DNA from: Brachynemurus nebulosus
Lineage: Eukaryota > Arthropoda > Insecta > Neuroptera > Myrmeleontidae
Direction of reading: 5' to 3'
Assembly: GCA_035578155.1 (NCBI GenBank)
Contig: JAPWDM010000074.1
Location: forward strand, 124,001 to 188,000
DNA length: 64,000 nt
Numbering within the stretch: position 1 is the stretch's first letter; each line of letters starts with the position of its first letter. Shown here piece after piece: positions 12,255 to 19,830 of the stretch. The position numbers and the translations under genes were made by a program. The notes under the pieces are model-generated. The model was not told where the DNA came from, did not search any database, and saw only the letters and a program-made list of their open reading frames with translations.

Positions 12255-13460
12255 TTATACATATTTTGTAACAATATTTGTCAATGGATTATATTGAACC
12301 ACACGATCATGTAGTAGAAGGCAAAATGCTGATGTATTCTCTGGCACCTCCTTCAACGTTTTAAATTCAATTCGAATATCCACTGGTCCACTTTTCAAAG
12401 TTTCGTTTTGATGAGAACAATCGATGAATATAATTGGCGCAATATTCTTGAATTGCGTTTTGCTTAAAAGCGGTTCATTTTTCTTACAATCATAATATGC
12501 TTGTTGAAATTTCGAATACATGTGATATGCTACTGCATATCTATCATTACTGAAATCCAAATTCAAATCCATGTACGGGTATTTCGCAGAATTTAAATAA
12601 ACTTTGACGTCTGAAAGTTCACAGTGATCGAAAATACTGGAATCTTTATCTTTTTTATTTCGTCGATTCGTTTGTAGAGCGAATATAATGTAGCGTGGTT
12701 TCTCCAACTGAGTCGATGTTTTTACCGTCCAAATGTTTTGTCTCGCTGTTGGAATCGTTGGCTGTATATGCATATCCCATGATCGAAAAGCAATTGTAAT
12801 ATCTCGACTATTTTCCACATACTTCAACAACTTCAGCTTCTGTTCATCTGCAACCGTAACGTGTGGAACCATCCATTGAATTTTATGTATATGGAAAGTG
12901 ACGTCATCCGTTGGTGATATGACTGCATCGTGATCCGTCCGAGCTCGAGTCAGAATTAGTTGATGTTTTGCATTGATGATAACTTTCTTGTAATGGTTAA
13001 GAAATCCAAACATCCGCGCCAATGGTAGACAGAAATTGAAGTAGCCTTTTTCCGTCACTTTAGTTGCTTCACCTGGACACCATCCGGCGTTGTAGAGTAG
13101 TTTGCTTTCATTTTCGTTTAATGCCAAATAATTGATTAACGTTGTTGTCGGTCCCACATACTTGCATTGGTCGATTTCCACGTCGTTCAGTTCATATCGT
13201 ATTTCTTCAAACAGGTACGCCAATGAATTGTTGGATAATTCCGCTGTAGTCGATACTGTTTTATCACTCTTCAATAATTGTCCTTCCACATACAGACAAC
13301 TTTCGTGCGGCAGCAGGATCAGATCTTGGTTTTGACAGCAGATTCGTATTTCGTCGCTGTTTCCAAACGCATTTAGAAATGGCGAATAGCAGTGATACTC
13401 GATGTTTGAAATGCTCTCATCGAAATCGATTCTAGTATTGATGCTTAAAATGCTGCTCAT
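12255..13460 (-). CDS. Double-jelly-roll major-capsid-like protein, copy A
   Basis: A 401-aa ORF with no close cellular relative that I recognise. Length, position as last gene, and sequence texture (a tract YPYMDLNLDFSNDRYAVAYH near residue 315, then a Tyr-rich FQQAYYD segment) fit the double-jelly-roll major capsid proteins found in Polinton/Maverick and adintovirus-like elements of arthropods. In that family the protein trimerises into the hexagonal capsomers. Its ATG overlaps the stop of the 53-aa basic gene (ATGA). It differs from copy B by six residues (for example R10G and S16N). No signal peptide or membrane span is seen. The ORF is intact, but I cannot tell from sequence alone whether it is expressed. 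A structure-based comparison would settle the fold. Confidence 0.75.
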   Translation of the reverse strand: MSSILSINTRIDFDESISNIEYHCYSPFLNAFGNSDEIRICCQNQDLILLPHESCLYVEGQLLKSDKTVSTTAELSNNSLAYLFEEIRYELNDVEIDQCKYVGPTTTLINYLALNENESKLLYNAGWCPGEATKVTEKGYFNFCLPLARMFGFLNHYKKVIINAKHQLILTRARTDHDAVISPTDDVTFHIHKIQWMVPHVTVADEQKLKLLKYVENSRDITIAFRSWDMHIQPTIPTARQNIWTVKTSTQLEKPRYIIFALQTNRRNKKDKDSSIFDHCELSDVKVYLNSAKYPYMDLNLDFSNDRYAVAYHMYSKFQQAYYDCKKNEPLLSKTQFKNIAPIIFIDCSHQNETLKSGPVDIRIEFKTLKEVPENTSAFCLLLHDRVVQYNPLTNIVTKYV

Positions 13461-13618
13461 TTTCTCCTCTTCAGCTTGAAACCCAATTGTCGAAGAAATT
13501 GTTTGTTCTCTCTTGTTAATGGTGGTCGTTGTTGCTTCTTCCTCGGCGATCCGTTCACCTTGGTGGCAAGTTGTAGACTGATCGGTCGCACCACATTTTC
13601 GTCTTTAAATACCAACAT
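13457..13618 (-). CDS. 53-aa basic protein between the capsid genes, copy A
   Basis: A short ORF that starts 2 bp after the stop of the 232-aa gene and overlaps the start of the 401-aa gene by ATGA. It begins MLVFKDENVVRP and ends in a very basic tail, QFLRQLGFKLKRRK. Its size, charge and place in the capsid operon suggest a DNA-condensing or cement-type virion protein, by analogy with small basic core proteins of adenovirus-like viruses. That role is inference; I know no named family for it. It has the same length in copy B. Confidence 0.7.
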   Translation of the reverse strand: MLVFKDENVVRPISLQLATKVNGSPRKKQQRPPLTRENKQFLRQLGFKLKRRK

Positions 13619-13620
13619 TT

Positions 13621-14319
13621 TCACGCCGGCTTCAAATGCAGCTTTTCTGTTATCGTTTCGCCTCGAAAATTCACTAAATTGCCGTCTTGATCCACAATTC
13701 GTAAAACTAGAGATGTTATCCGTCTCACGGTCACCGGCATATAAATAACTGTATTCGGTGATTCGCTTATTTTATACCCAGGTTCCACTTGAATCGAAAA
13801 CGAATAAATATTATGTGCTGGAACGTTGTTCAGGTAGCTGTTCGTTGTAATGTTTGTTTCAACTTGTATCAGATTCACTTTCATGATATTCGTTGGTTTA
13901 TCCGAATAGTGGTAATGACCAGCTGCAAGTTTTCGCTTACTGAAGCCAAGTAGCGAGCCAATTGTTCGTTCTTGATCGAAATGAATTGTTTCCGTACATT
14001 TTATTTCACTTTTTAGCGTATTGTTATTCGCACGAAGTATAAGTTGCGGGCTATCACCCGGTTTTCTCTTCTCTAGTATCCGATCTTCTATTTGAAACTC
14101 CAAATCTTCCAGATCATAATTGCCAACAGGTATCTCGATGCATTTCACTTCTCCATCACCGTAATGAAATAAATTATTTGTTTCGTCGATATTTGGCACT
14201 GCATTGTATGTTTCAAAATTGACCAACCCGCATACATAATCACCCGGCAAATCGATGGGTGGAAAATACTCAGCCGTCAATATAGATGAATCACCACTTA
14301 ACGTTAATGTTAACGACAT
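13621..14319 (-). CDS. Penton-like minor capsid protein (probable single jelly roll), copy A
   Basis: A 232-aa ORF that starts MSLTLTLSGDSS. Strand-rich, with a conserved-looking C-terminal block (IVDQDGNLVNFRGETIT) that I associate with the minor capsid protein encoded beside the double-jelly-roll capsid gene in arthropod Polinton/adintovirus-like elements, where it forms the vertex pentamers. Only one residue differs from copy B (E in place of V in GETITEKL). A TATA-like CTTTAAATATA lies about 40 bp upstream. It ends 2 bp before the 53-aa gene, which suggests one transcript for all three. No membrane segment or signal peptide. Confidence 0.72.
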   Translation of the reverse strand: MSLTLTLSGDSSILTAEYFPPIDLPGDYVCGLVNFETYNAVPNIDETNNLFHYGDGEVKCIEIPVGNYDLEDLEFQIEDRILEKRKPGDSPQLILRANNNTLKSEIKCTETIHFDQERTIGSLLGFSKRKLAAGHYHYSDKPTNIMKVNLIQVETNITTNSYLNNVPAHNIYSFSIQVEPGYKISESPNTVIYMPVTVRRITSLVLRIVDQDGNLVNFRGETITEKLHLKPA

Positions 14320-14359
14320 GGTGACTAAGATACGAATGACAGAAACTTCTTGCCACGGG

Positions 14360-14370
14360 TATATTTAAAG
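14360..14370 (-). promoter_or_regulatory. TATA-like box before the copy A minor capsid gene
   Basis: CTTTAAATATA on the minus strand, about 40 bp upstream of the ATG, in a 74-bp gap between the protease and the penton-like gene. It is identical in copy B. In such AT-rich DNA a chance match is easy. Confidence 0.35.
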
Positions 14371-14393
14371 TATAGATGAGAAGTGAACCAAAA

Positions 14394-14771
14394 TTATTGA
14401 AAATAATTTGTATTCCATAAAAATTCTAGACATAAATGTCCAGAGTTGTACTGTTCATAATTTTGGTATCTGTTATAATTATATCTAATATTATTGCCAT
14501 GTAAATATTGCACAACTTCTGCGGGTGGTGGCAAATTTCCAAAATTGTCAAAATATTCGACGTTCTTGTTATCTTTGGCGTACGCTACCCAATGGCTTCC
14601 TGGTCCTGATGAATTATCCAAATTGACGACTCCACACTCCTTTCGCCTTGGACGTTTCGGTAAATCATCTCTCATGAACACGCAACGAAAATTGGATAAA
14701 TATTTGTTTCCAAACTGATAAATGTCGCGATCAGTTAATGGTCGATCGGGTAGCTCGCTTAGCGGTTTTTT
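14394..14771 (-). CDS. Adenain-like maturation cysteine protease, copy A (start codon missing)
   Basis: The readable frame covers about 125 aa. The catalytic set of the adenovirus-protease (C5) fold is in order: His in GPGSHWVAYA, Asp in VEYFDNFG, and Cys in YNSGHLCLEFL near the C-terminus. Such proteases process capsid proteins during maturation. Family-like sequence (PLSELPDRPLTDRDIYQFGN) continues upstream of the first GTG (14681) and ATG (14675), so the real N-terminus was longer, but no in-frame ATG precedes it before the frame closes at a TAA. The start region overlaps the end of the broken gene next door in another frame. Versus copy B I see P-K-R for P-K-C and EL for EI. Likely a decayed gene or one with a non-ATG start. 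Confidence 0.75.
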   Translation of the reverse strand, partial: KKPLSELPDRPLTDRDIYQFGNKYLSNFRCVFMRDDLPKRPRRKECGVVNLDNSSGPGSHWVAYAKDNKNVEYFDNFGNLPPPAEVVQYLHGNNIRYNYNRYQNYEQYNSGHLCLEFLWNTNYFQ

Positions 14772-15046
14772 GATTCGATGTAAAGTCCCAAACCTCTTCT
14801 GTATGGTTTCAAATAAAGTCCAGTTCCAGATTTGGATCCAAGAGCAATTGCTTCCATCATCCTGTTATGTCGTTCATTTTAATCCAATTGTTTCTTTGCT
14901 GTTTTATAAGCATTCACTGCTTTCGCAACACCAGCAGCACCTCCGGCAAGTGATCCTACAGCAGACAGGCCGGCAAAAAGTGGAACCAGGAATGGTAAAA
15001 TTCCACCAGTTTTTGGAATTGGAATGATTCTCGGTGTTGTAAACTG
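14759..15046 (-). pseudogene. Broken pX/pVI-like hydrophobic minor capsid gene, copy A
   Basis: The conceptual reading gives PRIIPIPKTGG, then a long hydrophobic Gly/Ala-rich helix (LFAGLSAVGSLAGGAAGV), a Lys-rich stretch, an in-frame TAA at 14879-14881, and a continuation MMEAIALG...GTGLYLKPYRRGLGLYI ending at 14759. This architecture resembles the small membrane-active or core proteins next to the protease in arthropod Polinton-like elements. There is no ATG upstream: the frame runs straight into the repeat that borders the satellite, so the 5' end has been lost. Copy B has the same stop at the same codon. The downstream part begins with ATG and could stand alone as a 33-aa ORF. Confidence 0.65.
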
Positions 15047-15386
15047 ACTGTTCTTACACCAAATTACACCAAATTACACGAAAAATACACCAAATTACAC
15101 CAAATGACACCAAAATTACATCAAAAAGACACCAAAGAGTCACTCCCAAAATGAGTCACTCCAAAAAAGAGTCACTCCCAAAAAGAGTCACTCCCAAAAA
15201 GAGTCACTCCCAAAAAGAGTCACTCCCAAAATGAGTCACTCCCAAAATGAGTCACTCCCAAAATGAGTCACTCCCAAAAAGTCACTCCCAAAAAGAGTCA
15301 CTCTCAAAAAGAGTCACTCCCAAAAAGAGTCACTCCCAAAAAGAGTCACTCCCAAAATGAGTCACTCCCAAAATGAGTCACTCCCA
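15047..15386. repeat. 16-bp satellite (GAGTCACTCCCAAAAA) and ACACCAAATT repeats, copy A side
   Basis: 15050-15130 is a short degenerate repeat of ACACCAAATT. From about 15135 to 15386 it becomes a near-perfect 16-bp tandem GAGTCACTCCCAAAAA. The mirror image lies at 17895-18240 but is a different length. The ORFs here are repeat artefacts (period 16 aa). Confidence 0.95.
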
Positions 15387-15388
15387 AA

Positions 15389-15921
15389 GTTTTCGAATAA
15401 TTTGATAAAATTAAATTTTCACCCCAACTTTGAGGGTCGATTTCACCCCTTAAATGGTTTTTATAGCAGATAAAAAAAATATGTGGATGGTATTTTTGTT
15501 TGCTCTACACACCGATCAAGTCTCATCAAAATCGGGAATTATCACTTAAGGACCTAGCCCTCTAAGTAGGTATGGGGAAACTTGGCAACGCGGTGTAATT
15601 GCCTATATTGCCTATATCTCGTATAACCTAACGAGACCTAAGCGAACTTAGCTTAATCTAGGAATCCAAATTTTCCTACCAGATTGGCCAAGTGGCCATT
15701 GAATATAGGCAATTACACCGCGTTGCCAAGTGGCCCCATACCTACTTAGAGGGCTAGGTTCTTAAGTGATAATTCCCGATTTTGATGAGACTTGATCGGT
15801 GTGTAGAGCAAACAAAAATACCATCCACATATTTTTTTTATCTGCTATAAAAACCATTTAAGGGGTGAAATCGACCCTCAAAGTTGGGGTGAAAATTTAA
15901 TTTTATCAAATTATTCGAAAA
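15389..15921. mobile_element. Foldback element, ~220-bp arms
   Basis: Arms 15389-15610 and 15698-15921 are near-exact inverted copies (from TTTTCGAATAATTTGATAAA at the left edge to ACGCGGTGTAATTGCC near the loop), with an ~90-bp loop. Non-coding. It sits directly beside satellite A and has no counterpart beside satellite B, so it probably came in after the inverted duplication. A distant relative seems to lie at about 42300-42660. Confidence 0.9.
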
Positions 15922-16105
15922 CTATAACAACTAGAAGAAAAATTTAAATTGGTATAATCCTTTATTTTTAAAGACCTTTCTATTGGTATACTCAAATCCA
16001 GGGTCGTACCTATTAGAGGGGCCTTGACGATAAAATTGGGGGTGAAATTTGAAATAGGGTGAAAATGGTTTGACCAATCAAAATATTAATATCAGTATCA
16101 ATATT
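15922..16105. other. Spacer remnant between foldback and retroelement
   Basis: AT-rich, non-coding. It resembles reversed pieces of 42300-42450 (shared blocks around ATTGGTATAC and GGGGTGAAA), suggesting the flank of an older element. Confidence 0.4.
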
Positions 16106-16118
16106 AATATCAAATATG

Positions 16119-17742
16119 GTGGTGAGGACACCTATAGCAGCTGCCCTTGGCACCCGTGAGGGATATTTATCCCCCATTGGTGTCAAGGAGGCTAAGGGTT
16201 CCAGGGGTAGTTTATGCGCAATACAGTAATCTTCGGATTCCATTAGCCTCTGACTACCCAAGATCGGCACCTTTCCTTCTCGAGGTACCACTGTTTTCAC
16301 AAAAGATGCCGGATCAAAATTTTCGACGAGGACGAACGTCGTATGACCGACAGAGATATCCACCGTATGAGAGAAACACCACCGTCTGATTGTACGATAG
16401 CTTTCGCCCTGATGTCTGGCAACAGGTCGTGTGCGTTTAGTATCCGTATGCGTGTGATTATCAAAGTCGTGATTCGTGTTCCGCCAAGTCGAATCGTGAT
16501 ATTTTTATACTGTGATTTGTGTAGTTTTATCTGTGATTTCGTCCTGTGATCCTGCTTTTTTATTTGTTTTTAAATATTATAGTGTCCCCTGGATGGTGCA
16601 CTCCAGTGGACACAAAAGTGATAAATTGGCTGTGGTATTGCGTTGATTTTTTGTCCCTGTGACTTCGACGGGTAGGAATGCGGTACTCGACGCACTCGTT
16701 CGCGTCATCCAGGCGTATGAGTCGACATCTGCCTGAACAGCTTGAGCGAGCTCGCTTAGTAAGGAGATGTCGTCTTCCCTTATACGGATGCGAGCTTGAG
16801 CGTCCTGGGACTGCTTTTGCCCCGTCGGGGTCATAGGGACATAAGTCAGATATACTGTGATACTCTGTGGCATTGTCCCGTTCTCTGTAGCCTCGACTCG
16901 GACGAACGTGGCCTAGTCATCGTACCGGTCTCCCGTGTAGGTTGACCCCGACATCTGACAGAACAGCACATGTACCCAGTAATCAGCTATCTGACAGAAC
17001 AGTACATGTTGCTCAGTAATCAGATGTCACTGTCCCTACACGTGTGAGCTCCTAGGTGTTGACGAAGCCATTTCTGAATTGTCGAGACTACGGGGAGCGG
17101 AATCGTGTCACAGAGCAAGAAATTTTGAAAACTGTGATATCGTTGTTTTTGTTTTTTTAATAAGATTGATTTTAATTTGTTTTATTTTAACGATGTACCA
17201 CTGAGGGCCTTTTCCACCCGAGGTGGTACATCACTTGATTTTATTTATCTGTGATATTTTGTTATGCCGCTGTGGGCCTGTTGTTATGGCTCTACAGCGG
17301 TATTGTTTTAACTCCTTATTGCTTCACTGGTCGGCCTGCGGCCTCCCAGTGACGCAATAAATTTTATCTGTGATACTTACCGTGATATTTATTTGTGTAT
17401 TGTCTAGTCAGGTTCCTCCACCCCGAGGCCCTTTACGCCTCGGGGGGAGTCGCAGCGATGGTCTTCAGGCCTTGGTGACCGGACGCTCTGTCTAGTACTT
17501 ATCGTACCGTCACCAAGGACTGTCCACTCTTTTTAAGCCCTGGGATGGCAGGGCTCATCGTTGGATTTTATCATGTGTATGTTTGTCCGTTGTCTAATGC
17601 ATTTATGTGTTCCTGTCTTTTGTGTCGTTTTTATTTTTACTGTTTATGGCGGCGCATGCCCTCCGATGGCGATGCCGCCGGGTGCTGCTGACCGCGCCAT
17701 CCACCGGCAGCAGTACCCCAATTTTAATCAAAAAAAAAAAAA
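16119..17742 (+). mobile_element. 5'-truncated poly(A) non-LTR retroelement, copy 1
   Basis: It ends in a poly(A) run (17730-17742) and is flanked by a 13-bp duplication, aatatcaaatatg (16106-16118 and 17743-17755), the signature of target-primed retrotransposition. It is markedly GC-richer than its surroundings. The 3' 570 bp match copy 2 at 56834-57476. No reverse transcriptase is present. Short ORFs exist on both strands: on the plus strand 16147-16389, ending in an Arg/Tyr/Pro-rich tail, and on the minus strand 16013-16363 and 16577-16873. None has a domain I recognise, and poly(A) makes plus the expected sense strand. The clade is not determinable from this fragment. Confidence 0.85.
17192..17718 (+). 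repeat. Chain of stem-loops in the retroelement 3' region
   Basis: Successive GC-rich hairpins: 17192-17232 (GATGTACCAC/GTGGTACATC), 17264-17303 (GCCGCTGT/ACAGCGG), 17318-17358 (CACTGG/CCAGTG), 17421-17445 (CCCCGAGGC/GCCTCGGGG), about 17468-17520 (CCTTGGTGAC/GTCACCAAGG), then a GGCGGC/GCCGCC stem and a terminal 17680-17718 stem (GGGTGCTGCTG/CAGCAGTACCC) right before poly(A). The first four loops share a GGCCT core. Copy 2 keeps these hairpins. Confidence 0.85.
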
Positions 17743-17755
17743 AATATCAAATATG

Positions 17756-17894
17756 AAAACTGCATCAAAATCAATATTAGGTTACCTGTTTTTATTAAAT
17801 GCCGTACCGTTAAAACTAAAAGCTTAAATCTTAATCTAAAATCTTACATATTCATTCTATATTTTATCTGTAATACCGTTAGAAATAACTATTT
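17756..17894. other. Spacer remnant between retroelement and satellite B
   Basis: AT-rich, non-coding. With 15922-16105 it represents the pre-insertion spacer between the capsid arms. Confidence 0.5.
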
Positions 17895-18240
17895 CTCTTT
17901 GGGAGTGATTCTTTTGGGAGTGACTCATATTGGGAGTGACTCTTTTTGGGAGTGACTCATTTTGGGAGTGACTCATTTTGGGAGTGACTCTTTTTGGGAG
18001 TGACTCTTTTTGAGAGTGACTCTTTTTGGGAGTGACTCTTTTTGGGAGTGACTCATTTTGGGAGTGACTCATTTTGGGAGTGACTCTTTTTGGGAGTGAC
18101 TCTTTTTGAGAGTGACTCTTTTTTGGAGTGACTCATTTTGGGAGTGACTCTTTGGTGTCTTCTTGATGTAATTTTGGTGTCATTTGGTGTAATTTGGTGT
18201 ATTTTTCGTGTAATTTGGTGTAATTTGGTGTAAGAACAGT
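17895..18240. repeat. 16-bp satellite and ACACCAAATT-type repeats, copy B side
   Basis: TTTTTGGGAGTGACTC repeated about 15 times to 18150, then TTTGGTGTAA repeats to 18233. It is the inverted counterpart of 15047-15386. Confidence 0.95.
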
Positions 18241-18528
18241 CAGTTTACAACACCGAGAATCATTCCAATTCCAAAAACTGGTGGAATTTTACCATTCCTG
18301 GTTCCACTTTTTGCCGGCCTGTCTGCTGTAGGATCACTTGCCGGAGGTGCTGCTGGTGTTGCGAAAGCAGTGAATGCTTATAAAACAGCAAAGAAACAAT
18401 TGGATTAAAATGAACGACATAACAGGATGATGGAAGCAATTGCTCTTGGATCCAAATCTGGAACTGGACTTTATTTGAAACCATACAGAAGAGGTTTGGG
18501 ACTTTACATCGAATCAAAAAACCGCTAA
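18241..18528 (+). pseudogene. Broken pX/pVI-like hydrophobic minor capsid gene, copy B
   Basis: Mirror of 14759-15046. The in-frame TAA is at 18406-18408, after AKKQLD; reading continues in the same frame to a second TAA at 18526-18528. Upstream of 18241 the frame passes through satellite-derived sequence to a TAA at 18211-18213 with no ATG. Hydrophobic Gly/Ala segment, then a basic C-terminus with GTGLYLKPYRRGLGLYI. Because both copies share the stop, the damage predates the duplication or spread by gene conversion. Confidence 0.65.
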
Positions 18529-18893
18529 GCGAGATACCCGATCGACCATTAACTGATCGCGACATTTATCAGTTTGGAAACAAATATTTATCCAATTTTC
18601 GTTGCGTGTTCATGAGAGATGATTTACCGAAATGTCCAAGGCGAAAGGAGTGTGGAGTCGTCAATTTGGATAATTCATCAGGACCAGGAAGCCATTGGGT
18701 AGCGTACGCCAAAGATAACAAGAACGTCGAATATTTTGACAATTTTGGAAATTTGCCACCACCCGCAGAAGTTGTGCAATATTTACATGGCAATAATATT
18801 AGATATAATTATAACAGATACCAAAATTATGAACAGTACAACTCTGGACATTTATGTCTAGAATTTTTATGGAATACAAATTATTTTCAATAA
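18516..18893 (+). CDS. Adenain-like maturation cysteine protease, copy B (start codon missing)
   Basis: The open frame carries His (GPGSHWV), Asp (YFDNFG) and Cys (SGHLCLEF) in the order used by adenovirus-type C5 proteases. The first GTG is at 18606 and the first ATG at 18612, but family-like sequence (LSEIPDRPLTDRDIYQFG) lies upstream of both. The in-frame stop before it is at 18420-18422, so either a non-ATG start is used or the true start was lost. The frame overlaps the tail of the broken gene by about a dozen bases. It differs from copy A by I for L and C for R. A 74-bp gap with a TATA-like motif separates it from the next gene. Confidence 0.75.
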   Translation, partial: KKPLSEIPDRPLTDRDIYQFGNKYLSNFRCVFMRDDLPKCPRRKECGVVNLDNSSGPGSHWVAYAKDNKNVEYFDNFGNLPPPAEVVQYLHGNNIRYNYNRYQNYEQYNSGHLCLEFLWNTNYFQ

Positions 18894-18916
18894 TTTTGGT
18901 TCACTTCTCATCTATA

Positions 18917-18927
18917 CTTTAAATATA
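18917..18927 (+). promoter_or_regulatory. TATA-like box before the copy B minor capsid gene
   Basis: CTTTAAATATA, about 40 bp upstream of the ATG at 18968. Conserved in both arms, as is the whole gap, so the conservation says little about function. Confidence 0.35.
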
Positions 18928-18967
18928 CCCGTGGCAAGAAGATTCTGTCATTCGTATCTTAGTCACC

Positions 18968-19666
18968 ATGTCGTTAACATTAACGTTAAGTGGTGATTCA
19001 TCTATATTGACGGCTGAGTATTTTCCACCCATCGATTTGCCGGGTGATTATGTATGCGGGTTGGTCAATTTTGAAACATACAATGCAGTGCCAAATATCG
19101 ACGAAACAAATAATTTATTTCATTACGGTGATGGAGAAGTGAAATGCATCGAGATACCTGTTGGCAATTATGATCTGGAAGATTTGGAGTTTCAAATAGA
19201 AGATCGGATACTAGAGAAGAGAAAACCGGGTGATAGCCCGCAACTTATACTTCGTGCGAATAACAATACGCTAAAAAGTGAAATAAAATGTACGGAAACA
19301 ATTCATTTCGATCAAGAACGAACAATTGGCTCGCTACTTGGCTTCAGTAAGCGAAAACTTGCAGCTGGTCATTACCACTATTCGGATAAACCAACGAATA
19401 TCATGAAAGTGAATCTGATACAAGTTGAAACAAACATTACAACGAACAGCTACCTGAACAACGTTCCAGCACATAATATTTATTCGTTTTCGATTCAAGT
19501 GGAACCTGGGTATAAAATAAGCGAATCACCGAATACAGTTATTTATATGCCGGTGACCGTGAGACGGATAACATCTCTAGTTTTACGAATTGTGGATCAA
19601 GACGGCAATTTAGTGAATTTTCGAGGCGAAACGATAACAGTAAAGCTGCATTTGAAGCCGGCGTGA
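18968..19666 (+). CDS. Penton-like minor capsid protein (probable single jelly roll), copy B
   Basis: A 232-aa intact ORF, the same as copy A but for one residue. The ATG follows a 74-bp intergenic gap and is the first in frame. The N-terminal half is rich in short beta-type segments (MSLTLTLSGDSSILTAEYFP). The C-terminal block IVDQDGNLVNFRGE is the recognisable signature. Expected partner: the 401-aa capsid protein, forming vertices of an icosahedral shell. Followed after 2 bp by the 53-aa basic gene. Family membership is from recalled sequence patterns of arthropod Polinton/adintovirus-like elements, not from a search. Confidence 0.72.
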   Translation: MSLTLTLSGDSSILTAEYFPPIDLPGDYVCGLVNFETYNAVPNIDETNNLFHYGDGEVKCIEIPVGNYDLEDLEFQIEDRILEKRKPGDSPQLILRANNNTLKSEIKCTETIHFDQERTIGSLLGFSKRKLAAGHYHYSDKPTNIMKVNLIQVETNITTNSYLNNVPAHNIYSFSIQVEPGYKISESPNTVIYMPVTVRRITSLVLRIVDQDGNLVNFRGETITVKLHLKPA

Positions 19667-19668
19667 AA

Positions 19669-19830
19669 ATGTTGGTATTTAAAGACGAAAATGTGGTGCG
19701 ACCGATCAGTCTACAACTTGCCACCAAGGTGAACGGATCGCCGAGGAAGAAGCAACAACGACCACCATTAACAAGAGAGAACAAACAATTTCTTCGACAA
19801 TTGGGTTTCAAGCTGAAGAGGAGAAAATGA
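19669..19830 (+). CDS. 53-aa basic protein between the capsid genes, copy B
   Basis: Intact ORF with the stop TGA at 19828-19830 overlapping the next ATG at 19827-19829. About a quarter of its residues are Lys or Arg, concentrated in SPRKKQQRPP and the C-terminal KLKRRK. Such tight spacing in both arms suggests coupled translation or one polycistronic-style message from a viral ancestor. A DNA-binding core protein is the simplest guess; no family was recognised. Confidence 0.7.
   Translation: MLVFKDENVVRPISLQLATKVNGSPRKKQQRPPLTRENKQFLRQLGFKLKRRK

Larger units (their letters stand above)
11916..15386 (-). repeat. Left arm of the large inverted repeat (copy A)
   Basis: About 3.47 kb is the reverse complement of 17895-21360. 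From 12255 to 15046 the arms are indel-free and follow A = 33287 - B. The outermost part differs by small indels in A/T runs and in the 61-bp repeat; the inner part is a 16-bp satellite that differs in length. Confidence 0.95.

Noticed and set aside
13132..13748. 67-aa and 90-aa ORFs antisense to the capsid genes (and mirrors in copy B)
   Set aside because: Shadows of the 401-aa, 53-aa and 232-aa genes on the coding strand.
14722..15027. 101-aa ORF antisense to the hydrophobic minor-capsid gene (also 18260-18565)
   Set aside because: It lies opposite the broken capsid gene in both arms; the sense strand gives the meaningful hydrophobic/basic protein.
17857..18072. ORF with repeated SHSQNESLPKRVTPK-type sequence
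   Set aside because: A direct product of the 16-bp satellite read in three frames, not a gene.
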